DNA of 64,000 bases, taken from positions 2,419,643 to 2,483,642 of the forward strand of contig JAPNXP010000018.1 in NCBI GenBank assembly GCA_028753945.1, read 5' to 3'. The translations under genes and the position numbers were made by a program. The stretch is from Hexactinellida sp. DTS-2022 (lineage: Eukaryota; Porifera; Hexactinellida). Shown here in pieces: positions 9,655-20,351 of this stretch (the stretch's first letter is position 1; each line of letters begins with the position of its first letter). The notes beneath the pieces are model-generated. The model was not told where the DNA came from and searched no databases. It saw only the letters and a list, made by a program, of their open reading frames with translations.

Positions 9655-11396
9655 ATTAGATTTAGGATGACATCCAGAAGTACAATAATATCCACGCACT
9701 TTACAAGGATAATGTTTCGTCGCACAATTTCCTCTACATAGACATTTGTTTTTGAGAAAGAAGATTAGTAATCGTATGAATTTTGATTACTGTTCTAGGA
9801 ATATCCTGAACACTGATATCGGATGAACCTATCCAATGTTCGATTTCACCCCTTGAATAATTTCGGGCTAAAGTTCCCTTTTTGGTTCCTATACGATAGG
9901 AATTGTTTGACACTTTCGTTATCACACCTAAAATGTGATTTGGACCTAGTTTTCCTTTGTATACTTTGGGGATAGGTATCCTTATATTGTCTCCAATACT
10001 CAGTGGGGGAAGCCTTAAAGTTGTATCGGTAACATTTTGTCTGATGAATATTTTGTGCTCGTTGTACAGTAAGTTGAGTTTTCTTTTGTTGGAAATTAAT
10101 TGTGCAATGCAAAATCATACAAAAAACATGCTTACGAGACTGTCCTCTTAGGAGCGACAATTTGTTTAAGCAATGTTTGTGCCCAATTGAATTTAATTAT
10201 ATAATCTAAGTTATCACACAACAGTCTTTCTAATTTAATCGAAAGTTTACAAACTTGGTATGAAGTAATTTCAGGAAGTGTATAAACTCTTGCTCCTAAA
10301 GACTTCGCATCAATTCTTTTTTCGATGTCATACTCATCTAATCTAGTTTCGTACACCACTTGATTCATCGTTACCTTGGCATTATGATATTCTAGATTGT
10401 AACTAATTGATCATCAGGTACATTGTCAAACCGGAATTTAATGCTTTGAAATCTTCAACGCTGTCAATAGAAGGGTGCAATTCTTCGGGGAAATTAAAAT
10501 CACGCAAGCGTTAGGGTGGACCTCTGTTAAATAGGATTCTGTATGCAGTATTCTTTCAAACGCTATGTATAGTAGTGTTTTTCAGGTAGGCGACTTTTCT
10601 AGTTCACTTACCCAATTTGATTATCAAAAGTAAATATATTCTACACGTTTGTTAGCACTCTCAACAGAGTCCTGTGATTGTGGGTGTCGTGGCTTGATAT
10701 GAATAACTTTTGTTAATGCCCATAATCGATTTAGAGTACCGTATCTAACAATAGACTGTTATCAAATACTTTCCCGTTATCACTTTGCAGAATACACGGG
10801 TACCCAGGATATAAAAGACGCCTGTTAGTGTATAAGCTACTCCTATAGCACATTTTCGCTTCAGTGGACGTGTTACTATCCATTTTGTGAAATGATCTTG
10901 ATAGTTGAGTATCCAATTATATTCCCCACTTGGATATGTTCTCATGTCGATGAGATCAAGATGGCGTCGAGCTACAAATTCATTGGATAATAACAGGTTG
11001 TTTACAAGTAATTTTGTTATTTTTCATTATTTTGGCTTGGTGTGCGGGACTTTGCAAAAGAAATGTCTTCACCAATTCAATATTTATGAAATAACCAGGC
11101 TCTCTAATTTTGGTATGTAGAGATTTCCATCCTCCATAGCCAATTTGCTTCTAACACCAATGAATTTTCTCAAATATGTTTTCAAACAGAACCACTATAA
11201 GTAATCGGTTTGTAGTTACTTTCGAGTATTGGTCAATGTATGTATCGTGTAGATTGTATATTGCATGCCTCTCTAAGATGGAAATATTGAACTGTACGCC
11301 AATCTCTTTTGTTTTAGGGCCATAACCCAACATGTTCATAATTTTTGCATTTCTAACTTGGTCCAGAATCCACATCCGACAATAGGGATTTTTCAT
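9655..11396 (-). pseudogene. KRBA2-like retroviral-type integrase protein, broken
   Basis: Read on the minus strand, the pieces follow the order of the integrase proteins usually labelled KRAB-A domain-containing protein 2-like in invertebrates. LDLIDMRTYPSGEYNWIL (about 10960) carries the first catalytic Asp. ILQSDNGKVFDNSLL (about 10760) carries the second. IKPRHPQSQDSVESANKRVE (about 10660) carries the Glu. Further on come the region RIDAKSLGARVYTLPEI, then VSNNSYRIGTKKGTLARNY (9734-9925), and finally a cysteine-rich tail (CLCRGNCATKHYPC, CTSGCHP) ending near 9655. Several frameshifts and stops separate the pieces. All three catalytic acidic residues are still readable, but no single frame joins them. 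The N-terminal part around 11151-11396 is weaker. Confidence 0.75.
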
Positions 11397-11556
11397 CTCA
11401 CATCAACGATTTCTTCGAATTGTTTTATGTGGTAATCTTCAGTCATTTTGAATGCGAATAAAGTAAAATTAATGTTTTACTATTTATTTATGGGATTGTC
11501 CATCGTGTCACTATCGAAATGGCTGTAGATTGCCTACATGTATAGCTATACTGCAT

Positions 11557-11806
11557 AGCTGGATTTCGCGGATGGCTCCAGCCATTTTTTATGGAAAAGA
11601 ATCCACAAAAGAGTTTCCGGCCTGCAGTTTATATTTTGCAAAAGTTAATCCTATACCCATAATTGCCTATAGCTCTACTGTATTGTTCGATATCGCGGAT
11701 GGCTCCAGCAATCGCTTATGGAAAAGAATTCATATAAGCGTACCCGGCTTCAGGTTAATATTTTTCAGAAGCCATATAGTTTACCTTATATCCATAATTA
11801 TAAACA
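11557..11806. repeat. Two diverged tandem copies of a ~125-bp unit
   Basis: Copies at 11557-11680 and 11682-11806 share gcggatggctccagc, tatggaaaagaat, cggc and atccataatt-type words in the same order. No open frame is conserved between them. Confidence 0.7.
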
Positions 11807-11847
11807 ACTGAAGCCATAAATGGTAAATAGTCAACATCTCCCATAAC

Positions 11848-12013
11848 AAGGGCTTCATTAGGGGATGGTTCTCGCCATCCCTTGTTTCTAACTAGCAATC
11901 CCTTGGACCCCTACCTTACACGTGATTCCGCGCGCGGTCACAACCTCGCCATCCCTTATTCCTGAAAATCATAATCTTGCCATCCCTTGAGTCAATGTCT
12001 AAATGAAACCCTG
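11848..12013. mobile_element. MITE ending ATGAAACCCTG
   Basis: The right end AAATGAAACCCTG matches the ends at 37489, 39767 and 44810. The left end AGGGCTTCATT is its approximate complement. Flanks ccataaca and cataaaca suggest an 8-bp target duplication with small changes. The interior carries four copies of catccctt-type sequence. Confidence 0.5.
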
Positions 12014-12631
12014 CATAAACATAACATATATGAGGAGAATTAGTATTAAGTACATTGACTAAGGTGTCTAATCCTAAACCTCACGAAGATCGATTTATCT
12101 AATTCACCAATCCAGATAGAAATACAAAGCATTTTTCTGAATACACCGATGATCGGCGATAGAATTATAACCAGCGACAGAATTATAACCAGCGATATAA
12201 CCAGCGACCATGCCAGCGATCAACTGTAATACCGATTATCGTTAAAAAAATACTCTTAGTAAATAGGGGAGCAATTTCAATGGGATAATTTTACAGAATC
12301 ATGTCCATCGGACCAATTTCTCCAAAACAGCATCACTTACATGCAACTGGATTCCATATAAATAATCTCGCCATTTAATATATTCAGAAATTATTCGCAA
12401 GTTATTATCAGAAAACAGCTACATATGAATTCCATTTTCAAAGTTTATTAATCGGAAATAATAATTGAACAACTAATAAGTAAGTGCCATCAGATAATTC
12501 AATTCAGGTCAGCACACTGCGCTAAATCAAAGGGTTGTACCTAAAGAAAGTATAAATTTAAAGCAATCATATCTTATATATTAAAAAGCAATGATTTCTA
12601 TAGGTAGATGCCATTTGGTATGGGCGGTGTA
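12014..12631. other. Non-coding stretch with short tandem repeat
   Basis: Bases 12160-12235 repeat a word like agaattataaccagcga about three times with variations. The remainder is AT-rich and shows no gene or known repeat. Confidence 0.6.
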
Positions 12632-12785
12632 CACAGGCGTAGCTAGGCCTTCATGAAGTTTCTCCACTGGCAAATTATGGGTTCGGCATTTTTTAGCATA
12701 GTATTAGACTAATGGGAATTTTTGTGGCTCAAATTTGTTGGTGTTGCCCCTGTGCCCCAAGTGCCTCATCTTGGCTACGCTTCTG
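12632..12785. mobile_element. 154-bp hAT-like MITE
   Basis: Ends CACAGGCGTAGCTAGG and TTGGCTACGCTTCTG are imperfect inverted repeats. Flanks gcggtgta (12624-12631) and acggtgta (12786-12793) form an 8-bp target duplication with one mismatch. Confidence 0.7.
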
Positions 12786-13158
12786 ACGGTGTATGTATAA
12801 CTTCGGTTACGTGGGGAAGTGTGGACGTTCGTCCACGCGATCCTGGAGAATTGAACGCATCGAATTCTACAAATTAGGAAGATATATTCAGTATAGGGTG
12901 CAGATTAGCACTTGATCTAAGGCTCGACAAATTGGAAAGAGGTTACAACAAATGTTCGGGGTCCGATATAAGAAAGCCTCAGAATCTGAAAGGTTGAGCG
13001 CTTTACAAAAACATGGGAACGCAGAGTGATAATAGATTGCCTTGTGAGATAAAAATTGTTTTGAAACAAAAATTATTACTTAATTAAGACCCTTTGATTT
13101 CGGTTGTTTCATGACAGAAACATCAAAAGAAAAGAAAAATTTTAATGTCCTTGTTTTA

Positions 13159-13523
13159 GCTAAGCCACATAAAATAAATTACTTGTTTATCATCCATATT
13201 TTTCGAGAAAATTGGGACGGCGGACGGGATTTTATTTTTATTTTTTATTCCCATTAATATGCAAATAACATCATTCTATGCCAAAATTAAATATAAATAT
13301 TTAATTTAATTAGAAAATAACATTACAATGCCCAAATAATTAAAGTAATGCTCTAAAATATAGGACTTATTAAAAATTTATGCTAGTAGGTACTTTACAC
13401 AAGTTTATTGCTTATATTTTGTACGATTATGTTCATAAGATAATAATAAAATAGATCCGGACGGATAGTAAAAATTGGGGCGGGCGGGGATGATAAACAA
13501 GTTATTTATTTTATACGGCCTAA
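13159..13523. mobile_element. ~365-bp MITE with TAAGCCACATAAAATAAA ends
   Basis: Arms of about 36 bp (left ...ACTTGTTTATCATCC, right GGATGATAAACAAGT...) face each other. Half of another copy lies at 30055-30105 (gggatgataaacaacattg, then ttatttggcttaattga). The interior includes a cggacgg/gggcgggcggg-type tract. No clear target duplication was found. Confidence 0.6.
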
Positions 13524-13925
13524 TGATGTTTTACGACTGTAAACACAAATCACATTTGGAAGACAAAAACAAACTAACAGACAGACAGACGGACAAATCT
13601 TTGAGATATAAAAAATTCGATTAATGGATTTTGATTAAACACATTCTACACTTTTACAACAAAGCTCTTGATTTTGCATGGAACTTATAACGAGTAATTA
13701 CTAAGGGGGTAATCGCAAATGTAGAAGCACCTCGAAGTCCGATTACTCAAATTCGTTTTAGATTAGTTCGTCAGTTATATAGAAATTTTTGTTCTGGTCC
13801 AGTGACTCCTTATAATTCGAAGTATAAATTGAAAATATAGAGACTGTATTCCTAAAGGTATTATGCCTATTTATCAATTAAAATGAATAAGTCAGTGTCA
13901 CTAACCAATTCTAGGTTGTGTCAAA

Positions 13926-14066
13926 ACTAGTGAGCTTCGCTTGCTAGGTTGCTTCGCACAAAACACAATCACAAACCAAACGCTTCGCGGTTAGTGTGTG
14001 GTTTATATACATCCAAAATTGATTATAAAGCGTGAATAGGTCTGAATAGTCAAATTTAATAATGCG
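13926..14066 (-). mobile_element. Helitron-like 3' fragment
   Basis: Begins ACTAGTGAGCTTCGCTTGC and contains the degraded hairpin (caaaccaaacgcttcgcggt) and the tattcacgcttta region of the family. It is the 3' end only, in inverted orientation. Confidence 0.6.
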
Positions 14067-14070
14067 ATTT

Positions 14071-14452
14071 TAAAAAAACCCTCACAGACGGGATGGGAGT
14101 GTGCTCCTTCTGATTACACTTCCCCAATGTTTAATTTAACTAGAATTTCAATATTCAAATTACATTTCATCTTAGTGTAATACAATTTAATTAATGTTTG
14201 AATTGTGAAGACTTCAAATGTTTAATTAAATTAATTAAAGATTAATTATTACAAATAGAAATTAGGAATACGTGCTAGTATTTACGTTACTATCTTGAAT
14301 AATAAATTGACATCATCATCATCAACTTGTAAAATATTCCAACTTCCAAGTGTTTCAATTGTACTTGTTATGAAACACATATTCACATACAAACCAATCA
14401 ATAACAGTCATTATCCTAGCAGATAGTAGGCTTATGTAATATGTTCTATTGT
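14071..14452. repeat. Dispersed repeat R3, copy 1
   Basis: Starts cctcacagacgggatggg and runs in close agreement with 34556-34823 plus 35569-35650. This shows that the palindrome at 34824-35563 is an insertion in the other copy. No coding potential. Confidence 0.8.
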
Positions 14453-14470
14453 ATTGAGTATACTATAGAG

Positions 14471-14585
14471 CAGTGGTTCCCAACCTGGGGTCCACAGGAT
14501 GTATTACGGACAATGGGAGGGGGTCCACAGAATGTCTAATATTTACTATAGGGGGTCCACGGTTGAAAAAGGTTGGGAATCGCTG
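14471..14585. mobile_element. 115-bp hAT-like MITE
   Basis: Ends CAGTGGTTCCCAACCT and GGTTGGGAATCGCTG are inverted repeats. An 8-bp target duplication ctatagag is perfect (14463-14470 and 14586-14593). Confidence 0.9.
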
Positions 14586-14593
14586 CTATAGAG

Positions 14594-15045
14594 TAATTAC
14601 AATATGGAGAAGATGGCTGATTTATGTAAATAATCGTTAATAAAACGTAGAATTGATTAGCGACCTAATAATTTTAATTGATATATAGAAAGAACATCCT
14701 TAGGAGAATACAACCTCTATATTTTCAATAACTAATTCGAATTATTAAAGAGTCACTGGACCAGAATACAAATTTCGATATAACTGACGAACAAAAGCGA
14801 AATTGAGAAATCAGGCTTCGAGGTGATCATCTCCAGGAAATTCTATATCTACTGTCCAAATTATAAATCTCTATCCCTTATGGTTTAGTCAGACCATCGC
14901 GTACGGCCGGCCAGCCGGCCGGCCGGAAGTCCGACAGAGGTAAATTCAATAGTGTGCACTTATAGAATAAAACTATAGTAGGACCCTACTATAACGTTTT
15001 TTACTAGAAGAAGCACACTAAAAATTTAATGATTATATCATCATG
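14594..15045. other. Spacer with a CCGG-rich near-palindrome
   Basis: Apart from the inverted arm listed above, it holds a short GC-rich tract (tacggccggccagccggcc, about 14902-14926) that stands out in an AT-rich background. Nothing coding is seen. Confidence 0.6.
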
Positions 15046-16148
15046 CGTGACCTTCGTTATATAAAGCCTTAATACTACTCCGAACCATGGATTACTTAAA
15101 GGCCATTGATTATTAGCTGACATATCTTTATCACAATAGCTAGTAATGACAGACCTGAGAAATGCATTATAATTATATAGAAAGTTAGGAACATGATATC
15201 AAGGCATACATAACACCCTTTTTAAATGTTATATATCACCATTTGATTACGTAATCGCTATTTTCGGTGGGAGTTATCGTGTTTTTATAGCCTACTTTTA
15301 ACATAGTTAAACGCGTTATAAATGTTCAAAATTGGAACATGATGATGCCCATAACTAGTTCGATGAAAAATATCGAAATTATAAATGGAATGTTGACAGA
15401 TTCCTCGGTTGCCAGGGAAAAGCATATTTCTTAAAATGAGCCATAACTCAAAAACTATCTATTTTATGTAAACTATGCTAGTACTGATCTATCCTCAATT
15501 GAAAACTTCCTATTCATTGATAATACATTTTCTAGGCCTAACTTCAATATTTTTTGAGATAATGAGATTATATGCACTTAATTCTTTATAGTGTAATCAT
15601 AGGCGTCGTAACCCGCCCGGGTGCCCGAAAGGGTTACCCCTATACTACTAATACTATACCCGGAGTTTACCCGGACATTACCCGGGTTTCCGGGCTGCCC
15701 GAAGGATTTACCTTTGCATTTACGACGCCTATGAGTGTAATACACTCATTATCTCAAAGATTATCGAAGTTAGGCCTAGAAAATGTATTATCAATGAATA
15801 GGAAGTTACCTATTGCGGATAGATCAGTACGTGTACTAGCATAGTTTACATAAAATAGATACTAGTTTTTGAGTTATGGCACATTTTAAGAAATATGCAT
15901 TTGTCCGGCAACCGAGGAATGTGTCAACAGTCCATTAATAATTACGATATATTTCATTCAAATAGTTATGGACATCCAGATGTTCCAATTTTGAATATCA
16001 TGTTCCTAAATTCCTATATAATTATAATGCATTTCTCAAGTCTGTCATTACTAGCTATTGAGATAAAGATAAGTCAGCTAATAATCAATGGCCTTTAAGT
16101 AATCCATGGTTCGGAGTAGTAATAAGGCCTTATATAACGAAGGTCACG
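15046..16148. mobile_element. R1 long-armed foldback element
   Basis: The left end CGTGACCTTCGTTATATAAAG is answered at the right by TTATATAACGAAGGTCACG. The two arms stay complementary for roughly 350-500 bp, with a deletion of about 200 bp in the right arm. Shared words include ccatggattacttaaaggcc and taggaagttacctattgcgg. A hAT MITE sits in the loop (15598-15733). Related copies are at 30246-32400, 38139-38714, 51149-51373 and 56577-61747. No protein is encoded. R1 may be the terminus of a P/Galileo-like transposon. Target duplication not visible here. Confidence 0.75.
15598..15733. mobile_element. 136-bp hAT-like MITE in the R1 loop
   Basis: Ends CATAGGCGTCGTAA and TTACGACGCCTATG are inverted repeats, with a perfect 8-bp target duplication agtgtaat (15590-15597 and 15734-15741). 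The interior is rich in cccggg. It is the same end type as 29571-29879. Confidence 0.9.
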
Positions 16149-16584
16149 ATTCACTCTACTATATTTACTTATTTGGATTAATTCATATTTAATTAAGGAA
16201 ATACTTACTGTTATACACTCGGTTATAACGTACCTGGGTTAAAATGTATAATGTATTAGTATTTTTTAGCCAAGTATATAAAGCAGTATATATTTCTATA
16301 TATGGTAAACTCAATTAGTAAGTACACTCGGATAATAGGTACTAATTACTGTACCGACTACAACTAAATGGGCCAGTATTGAAATCAGTGCCTCTATATA
16401 TAATATTTCTCCGTGGTCGGTGCCCTGCCCACACCTTTAAAGATTGAGGACTGAAATTGGAATGTAGGTGCGGTATGAGCGTCTAAATTGCACCTGGGGT
16501 TACGATTTTTGATTAAATAATTTTAACACCTATTTTAACTAATTATGGCTCAAAACATGAAATAATTAATCCGTAGAGATATTG
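16149..16584. other. AT-rich spacer
   Basis: No gene, hairpin or family match recognised between R1 and the Mutator-like element. Confidence 0.6.
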
Positions 16585-16621
16585 ATTAAATTTTGAGGTG
16601 CATGCATTAGTGCGAAATTGA

Positions 16622-16725
16622 GGGTTGTCACTAGTGCGAATTTCTTAAGTTGTCATTAGTTCTACTGAGATTTCATAGAGTTGTCATTAGTTCTATTGTA
16701 AGATTCATTGAGTTGTCATTAGGGT
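16622..16725. repeat. Left subterminal 31-bp array of the MULE
   Basis: About three and a half copies of a unit containing GTTGTCATTAGTTCTA with tttcatagag between. It is the inverted counterpart of the larger array at 19204-19556. It is cut by the insertion at 16731. Confidence 0.85.
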
Positions 16726-16730
16726 TTCTT

Positions 16731-17869
16731 CACAGTGGCTTAACACATGGAAATAGGAAAAGATTCGTGGTCATCAAAATGACTCTAAATTGTATTAAAT
16801 TCAAGTTAGATAGTATGCTAACGTTCGTATGAAATTTCAATTGATTTGAAAACAAACTACGCCTATAAAAATACAATTGCACTATATCAAATGTACGTAT
16901 AGTTCCATTTGTAGTTTTGAGAATTCTAAAAATACAACACATTTCAATTCACTCTGAATTACAATATATAAGGAATCGTGGTTATTTGTTAGTCAAATAC
17001 TATACAAAATGAGTATGCTAAAGAAATATTCTATAGTGATTTACTGTTACACAGATGCATTTTAATTTTTACAGGGGGTAAAAAATCTATGTCCAAAATT
17101 CTTCAAAACTTTACAATTAAAATCTCAGGTAGGGTACATGAAAAGATCAACGAGAAATTTTGGCAGGTTTTAGATTAATGTTGCAAGAATTAAATATGGA
17201 AATCTTTTAGCTTCCGAAACAGTGCGAACTTTGAATATTTTAACGAATTCCATTGGCTCTTGTGTTGCTATGAAAATGCTAAAACTTATTATTCGCTACT
17301 ATTCAGTAGTATATCTTATTGATTATCCAAATGTTTGGAAATTATTGTATATTAAGAACAACTGAACACGTAAGGATAATTTCATCAATCAGAGCAGCGA
17401 ATTATGAACTCATAATTGGTTTTCATATTGAAGGCCGTTAGTTTTGACAATTAGGAGGTTATTTAGTGTGTTGCACAATTGACAGCTATGCTAGAAAAAG
17501 CCATCTAGGGTTTATAGGAGATCTAATACACGTTATAATTACATTCAGTAATCATCTAGCCCCTTTACATGAGTGTACAAATCCTTATATCCCTTGGGAA
17601 CTGGACTTTTACGAAATATTCCCCAAGTTCAAGATATTTGAACAATAACTATGGGTGAGTATTAAAAGATTGTTAACAAACCAAAAAATTTGTGTTTCAT
17701 TGATTTACAACAAATCGCCGCGAACTAAACTTAAAAGAGTGGATACATCATTTTGACGATGCTATTCAATTCGTAGCTATCAATAACCTATATGTCGATA
17801 ATATTTCACTTTTGAGTACCTGCAACCCAAATGCCTTATTCCTATTAACTACAGTTTTAAGCCACTGTG
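16731..17869. mobile_element. 1139-bp element with CACAGTG termini and 5-bp target duplication
   Basis: It begins CACAGTGGCTTAA and ends TTAAGCCACTGTG. The perfect 5-bp duplication ttctt flanks it (16726-16730 and 17870-17874). The right end, read inward, resembles the repeat at 2291 for about 100 bp (CACAGTGGCTTAAAA, aGTtgATAGG, ggGTTATTGAT). A CACAGTG start and 5-bp duplication are the hallmarks of RAG-like and Transib-type transposons. There is no transposase inside. One unassigned open stretch is present (17466-17648), followed by ATGG|GTGAGT. It is therefore a non-autonomous member of the family whose transposase may be the gene at 2754-4925. Confidence 0.78.
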
Positions 17870-17939
17870 TTCTTAATCTTCTAAAATTTGCTTTTAGATA
17901 TCACCTATTGTATTCAGTGATCACTACCTAATTTTATTG

Positions 17940-18540
17940 AATTTGTGGGTTTCCCACTCAAAAACGCATAACAATCTTTCCAAATTACTATAAATTATCA
18001 TTCCCTAAACAGATCGTAAAATGGAATACAAAATAGATAATTATCGACGACAGACTGGCCAAGTTCTCACAACAGCAGATAGCCATAAATATCTTAGACG
18101 CAAATATACAGATAATGTAGTCTGTGTTCCGTGTTCCGTGTACTGTTTTTCCGAAGCAATTATATCAACTGTAGGCAGTTTTTGTAACAGTTGGCAGACA
18201 CAACTTACCTGCTATCCATTGTCTTTTGACTGGTAGAGAACAAGAGCAATACAAGTGCATTTTAAATAGCATTCGCATTCTCATACCCCAATTTAACCCT
18301 ACAACATGTATGTCAGACTGGGAAATCGCTCCACGAAATGCATTGAGAGAGATTTATCCAGATGTTTAAGTAAAGGGCTGTTGGTATCATTTTACACAAC
18401 GCATTTGGCATCAAACTAAAAAAATCGGACTTGTAAAGAATTTTCACAACAATCAAGAGTTATCATCATTTTTGTAAGTGAGTACGACGCGATTAAAAAG
18501 AATTGTGCAATTTGTCTTCATCCCAGAACATCGACATGGA
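17940..18540 (+). pseudogene. MULE transposase with FLYWCH-like N-terminus, broken
   Basis: The stretch at 18021-18130 (YRRQTGQVLTTADSHKYLRR) resembles the end of a FLYWCH-type zinc finger. After a frameshift at about 18205 comes the core IHCLLTGREQEQYKCILNSI, then FNPTTCMSDWEIAPRNALRE and GCWYHFTQRIWHQTKKIGL. These match the MULE domain: the MSDWE aspartate is catalytic, and the C/W-H-F-T-Q block is conserved. A stop follows IYPDV, and the frame ends after NNQELSSFL. The N- and C-terminal parts are lost. It lies within the 9-bp-duplicated foldback, so it is the relic of that element's own transposase, of the FLYWCH/MULE (Phantom-like) type found in animals. Confidence 0.78.
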
Positions 18541-18658
18541 TCTTTTTAATATGTAAGATTTGAAGAACTTGGAAATCCCTGTCCAACATGCCGTCTCCAT
18601 TGGTAATATTTATTAGTTAATTTCATAATAATATTTCAATAACTCTATTATTTGTAAT

Positions 18659-19182
18659 TTATACTATTAAAACACAAGCCTGGGTGTGTGTGTGTGTGTG
18701 TGTTTGTGTGTAAAATAAATATTTGTTTGTATGTTACGAGTTGATTGAAGAAAGTGGACGGTTTCCAAATGAGATTTTTGGCATATAGGGGTAATTTTTG
18801 GCACCCGCCAACAATTTGAGGTTTCCAATCTAAATTTCTCACACTTCAACAAGTTATGACGTCATTGTCACATTTCGAGAACCCTGAAAATTCACTTAAT
18901 CGCACATAATTCGCGCCCTATAAGTGATAAAAATCTGAAAATTTAATAGAACATGTATATTAATGATGCGGACACTTTGCTCACACCAGATCGCCACTAT
19001 GCTAACTCATTATCGCTTGATGACGCGATCATTAAAATTTCACACTGTTAAATTTGACTATTTAGGCCTATTTACGCTTTATAATCAATATTAGGAGTTT
19101 ATAAACCACACACCAACCGCTTCGCGGTTGGTGTGTGGTTGTGTTCTCCAGTGAAGCGACCTAGCAAGCGAAGCGCGCTAGT
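18659..19182 (+). mobile_element. Helitron-like repeat, complete copy
   Basis: Runs from TTATACTATTAAAACAC (TC in the sister copy) to GCGCGCTAGT, a CTRR-T type end. A perfect 17-bp stem with 3-nt loop (AACCACACACCAACCGC/TTC) lies at 19104-19140, 42 nt before the end. A (GT)n tract sits near the 5' end. No target duplication or terminal inverted repeat is visible. It is inserted inside the MULE downstream of the transposase relic. Confidence 0.65.
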
Positions 19183-19203
19183 ATGTAATAAATTATATTA
19201 AAC

Positions 19204-19556
19204 TATGACTCTATGAAATATCAGTAGAACTAATGACAACTCTATGAAATGTCAGTAGAACTAATGACAACTCTATGAAATGTCAGTAGAACTAATGACA
19301 ACTCTATGAAATGTCAGTAGAACTAATGACAACTCTATGAAATGTCAGTAGAACTAATGACAACTCTATGAAATGTCAGTAGAACTAATGACAACTCTAT
19401 GAAATGTCAATAGAACTAATGACAACTCTATGAAATGTCAGTAGAACTAATGACAATTATATGAAATGTCAGTAGAACTAATGACAACTCAATGAAATAT
19501 CAGTAGAACTAATGACAACTCCATGAAATCTCAGTCGAACTAATGACAACTTAGAA
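19204..19556. repeat. Right subterminal array, ~11 copies of a 31-bp unit
   Basis: The unit ctctatgaaatgtcagtaga plus actaatgacaa repeats with an exact 31-bp period. Copies are nearly identical in the middle and diverge toward the outer end. The array is three times longer than its left counterpart, so it has expanded. Copies are contiguous without variable spacers. Confidence 0.92.
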
Positions 19557-19613
19557 AATTCGCACTAGTGACAACCCCCAATTTCGCACAAACGCAGCGC
19601 TCCCATAAAATTT

Positions 19614-20037
19614 ATCTGCCTGGTAAAGAATATAATTTTAAATCCTTTGGCTAAACAAGAATGTCCAATTTGGGCTTAGTTTAAGCCATACTTGCTTGGG
19701 GTGCCAATTTCCTCTCACATTATATTCAGTCAAACTGTTAAATCGAAATCTATTGTCTCACTTGAGATAATTATATTGATTCTAATTGTGAGGTCAAGTA
19801 GGCTTCTATTTAATCAAAGTATTGTTAGTATATAATGGATGAAATATTAATTAATTTAATTGTGGATACTACAAGATAAATAATTATATTACAATAGGTA
19901 AACAAGTATGCTGATCACGAATTTTGCATTTATATATTTATAATATGAATATTTATTTGTTGTTGTTTACAAAAATAGATAAACAAATTGATTAAATTCC
20001 AAATCAGCCTAGAAGTTAGCTTTCAAGGTAGACATAG
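19614..20037. other. Spacer
   Basis: AT-rich sequence with no recognised gene or repeat. Confidence 0.6.
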
Positions 20038-20045
20038 GTAGACAA

Positions 20046-20343
20046 CAGTGCTCGACAAATCTGGTGGTTTGGTGGCGTTAGACACCAAAAATCTTATTTA
20101 AGCCACCTAATTTTGCTTTGGTGGCTTAACTAATCCACCATAAATTGTGGACTATTTGACTTTGTGTAATTATTTTCTTCGTTGCATTATTTGTTATTAA
20201 TATTAGTGTTGTTTTACAGCATTATAATTTTGTTAAGCCATCAGTCGTTTGTTAAACCGGCCGTTGTTTATTCTTTAGCCACCAGAAAAAGTGAGTTGGT
20301 GGCTTAGTTAGCCACCATAAAAGTTTCATTTTGTCGAGCACTG
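20046..20343. mobile_element. 298-bp hAT-like MITE
   Basis: Ends CAGTGCTCGACAAAT and GTCGAGCACTG are inverted repeats with a perfect 8-bp duplication gtagacaa (20038-20045 and 20344-20351). An internal ggtggcttaa...ttagccacc pair repeats the symmetry. A diverged copy is at 28495-28793. Confidence 0.9.
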
Positions 20344-20351
20344 GTAGACAA

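Larger units (their letters stand above)
13716..14840. mobile_element. Composite element bounded by ~145-bp inverted arms
   Basis: Left arm 13716-13860 and right arm about 14690-14840 are inverted copies (shared words gaagcacctcgaag/cttcgaggtg, ctggtccagtgactc/gagtcactggaccag). Between them lie a Helitron-like fragment, a copy of repeat R3 and a hAT MITE, so the element took several later insertions. Confidence 0.6.
16594..19604 (+). mobile_element. Mutator-like (MULE) foldback element, 3.0 kb
   Basis: Ends TGAGGTGCATGCATTAGTGCG and CGCACAAACGCAGCGCTCCC are imperfect inverted repeats. Flanks attaaattt (16585-16593) and ataaaattt (19605-19613) form a 9-bp target duplication with one mismatch, as expected for Mutator. 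Subterminal arms consist of 31-bp tandem repeats (16622-16725 left, 19204-19556 right, inverted). The interior carries a MULE transposase remnant on the plus strand and two later insertions, at 16731-17869 and 18659-19182. Confidence 0.88.

Noticed and set aside
15572..15844. 90-codon plus-strand frame
   Set aside because: It runs across a hAT MITE and both its flanks, so it is a chance frame.
17466..17648. 60-codon frame followed by ATGG|GTGAGT, possibly an exon captured by the CACAGTG element
   Set aside because: Too short, no family recognised, and the frame stops before the putative donor.
19204..19556. 31-bp direct repeats reminiscent of a CRISPR array
   Set aside because: Units are contiguous with no spacers, and an inverted counterpart lies at the other end of a transposon.
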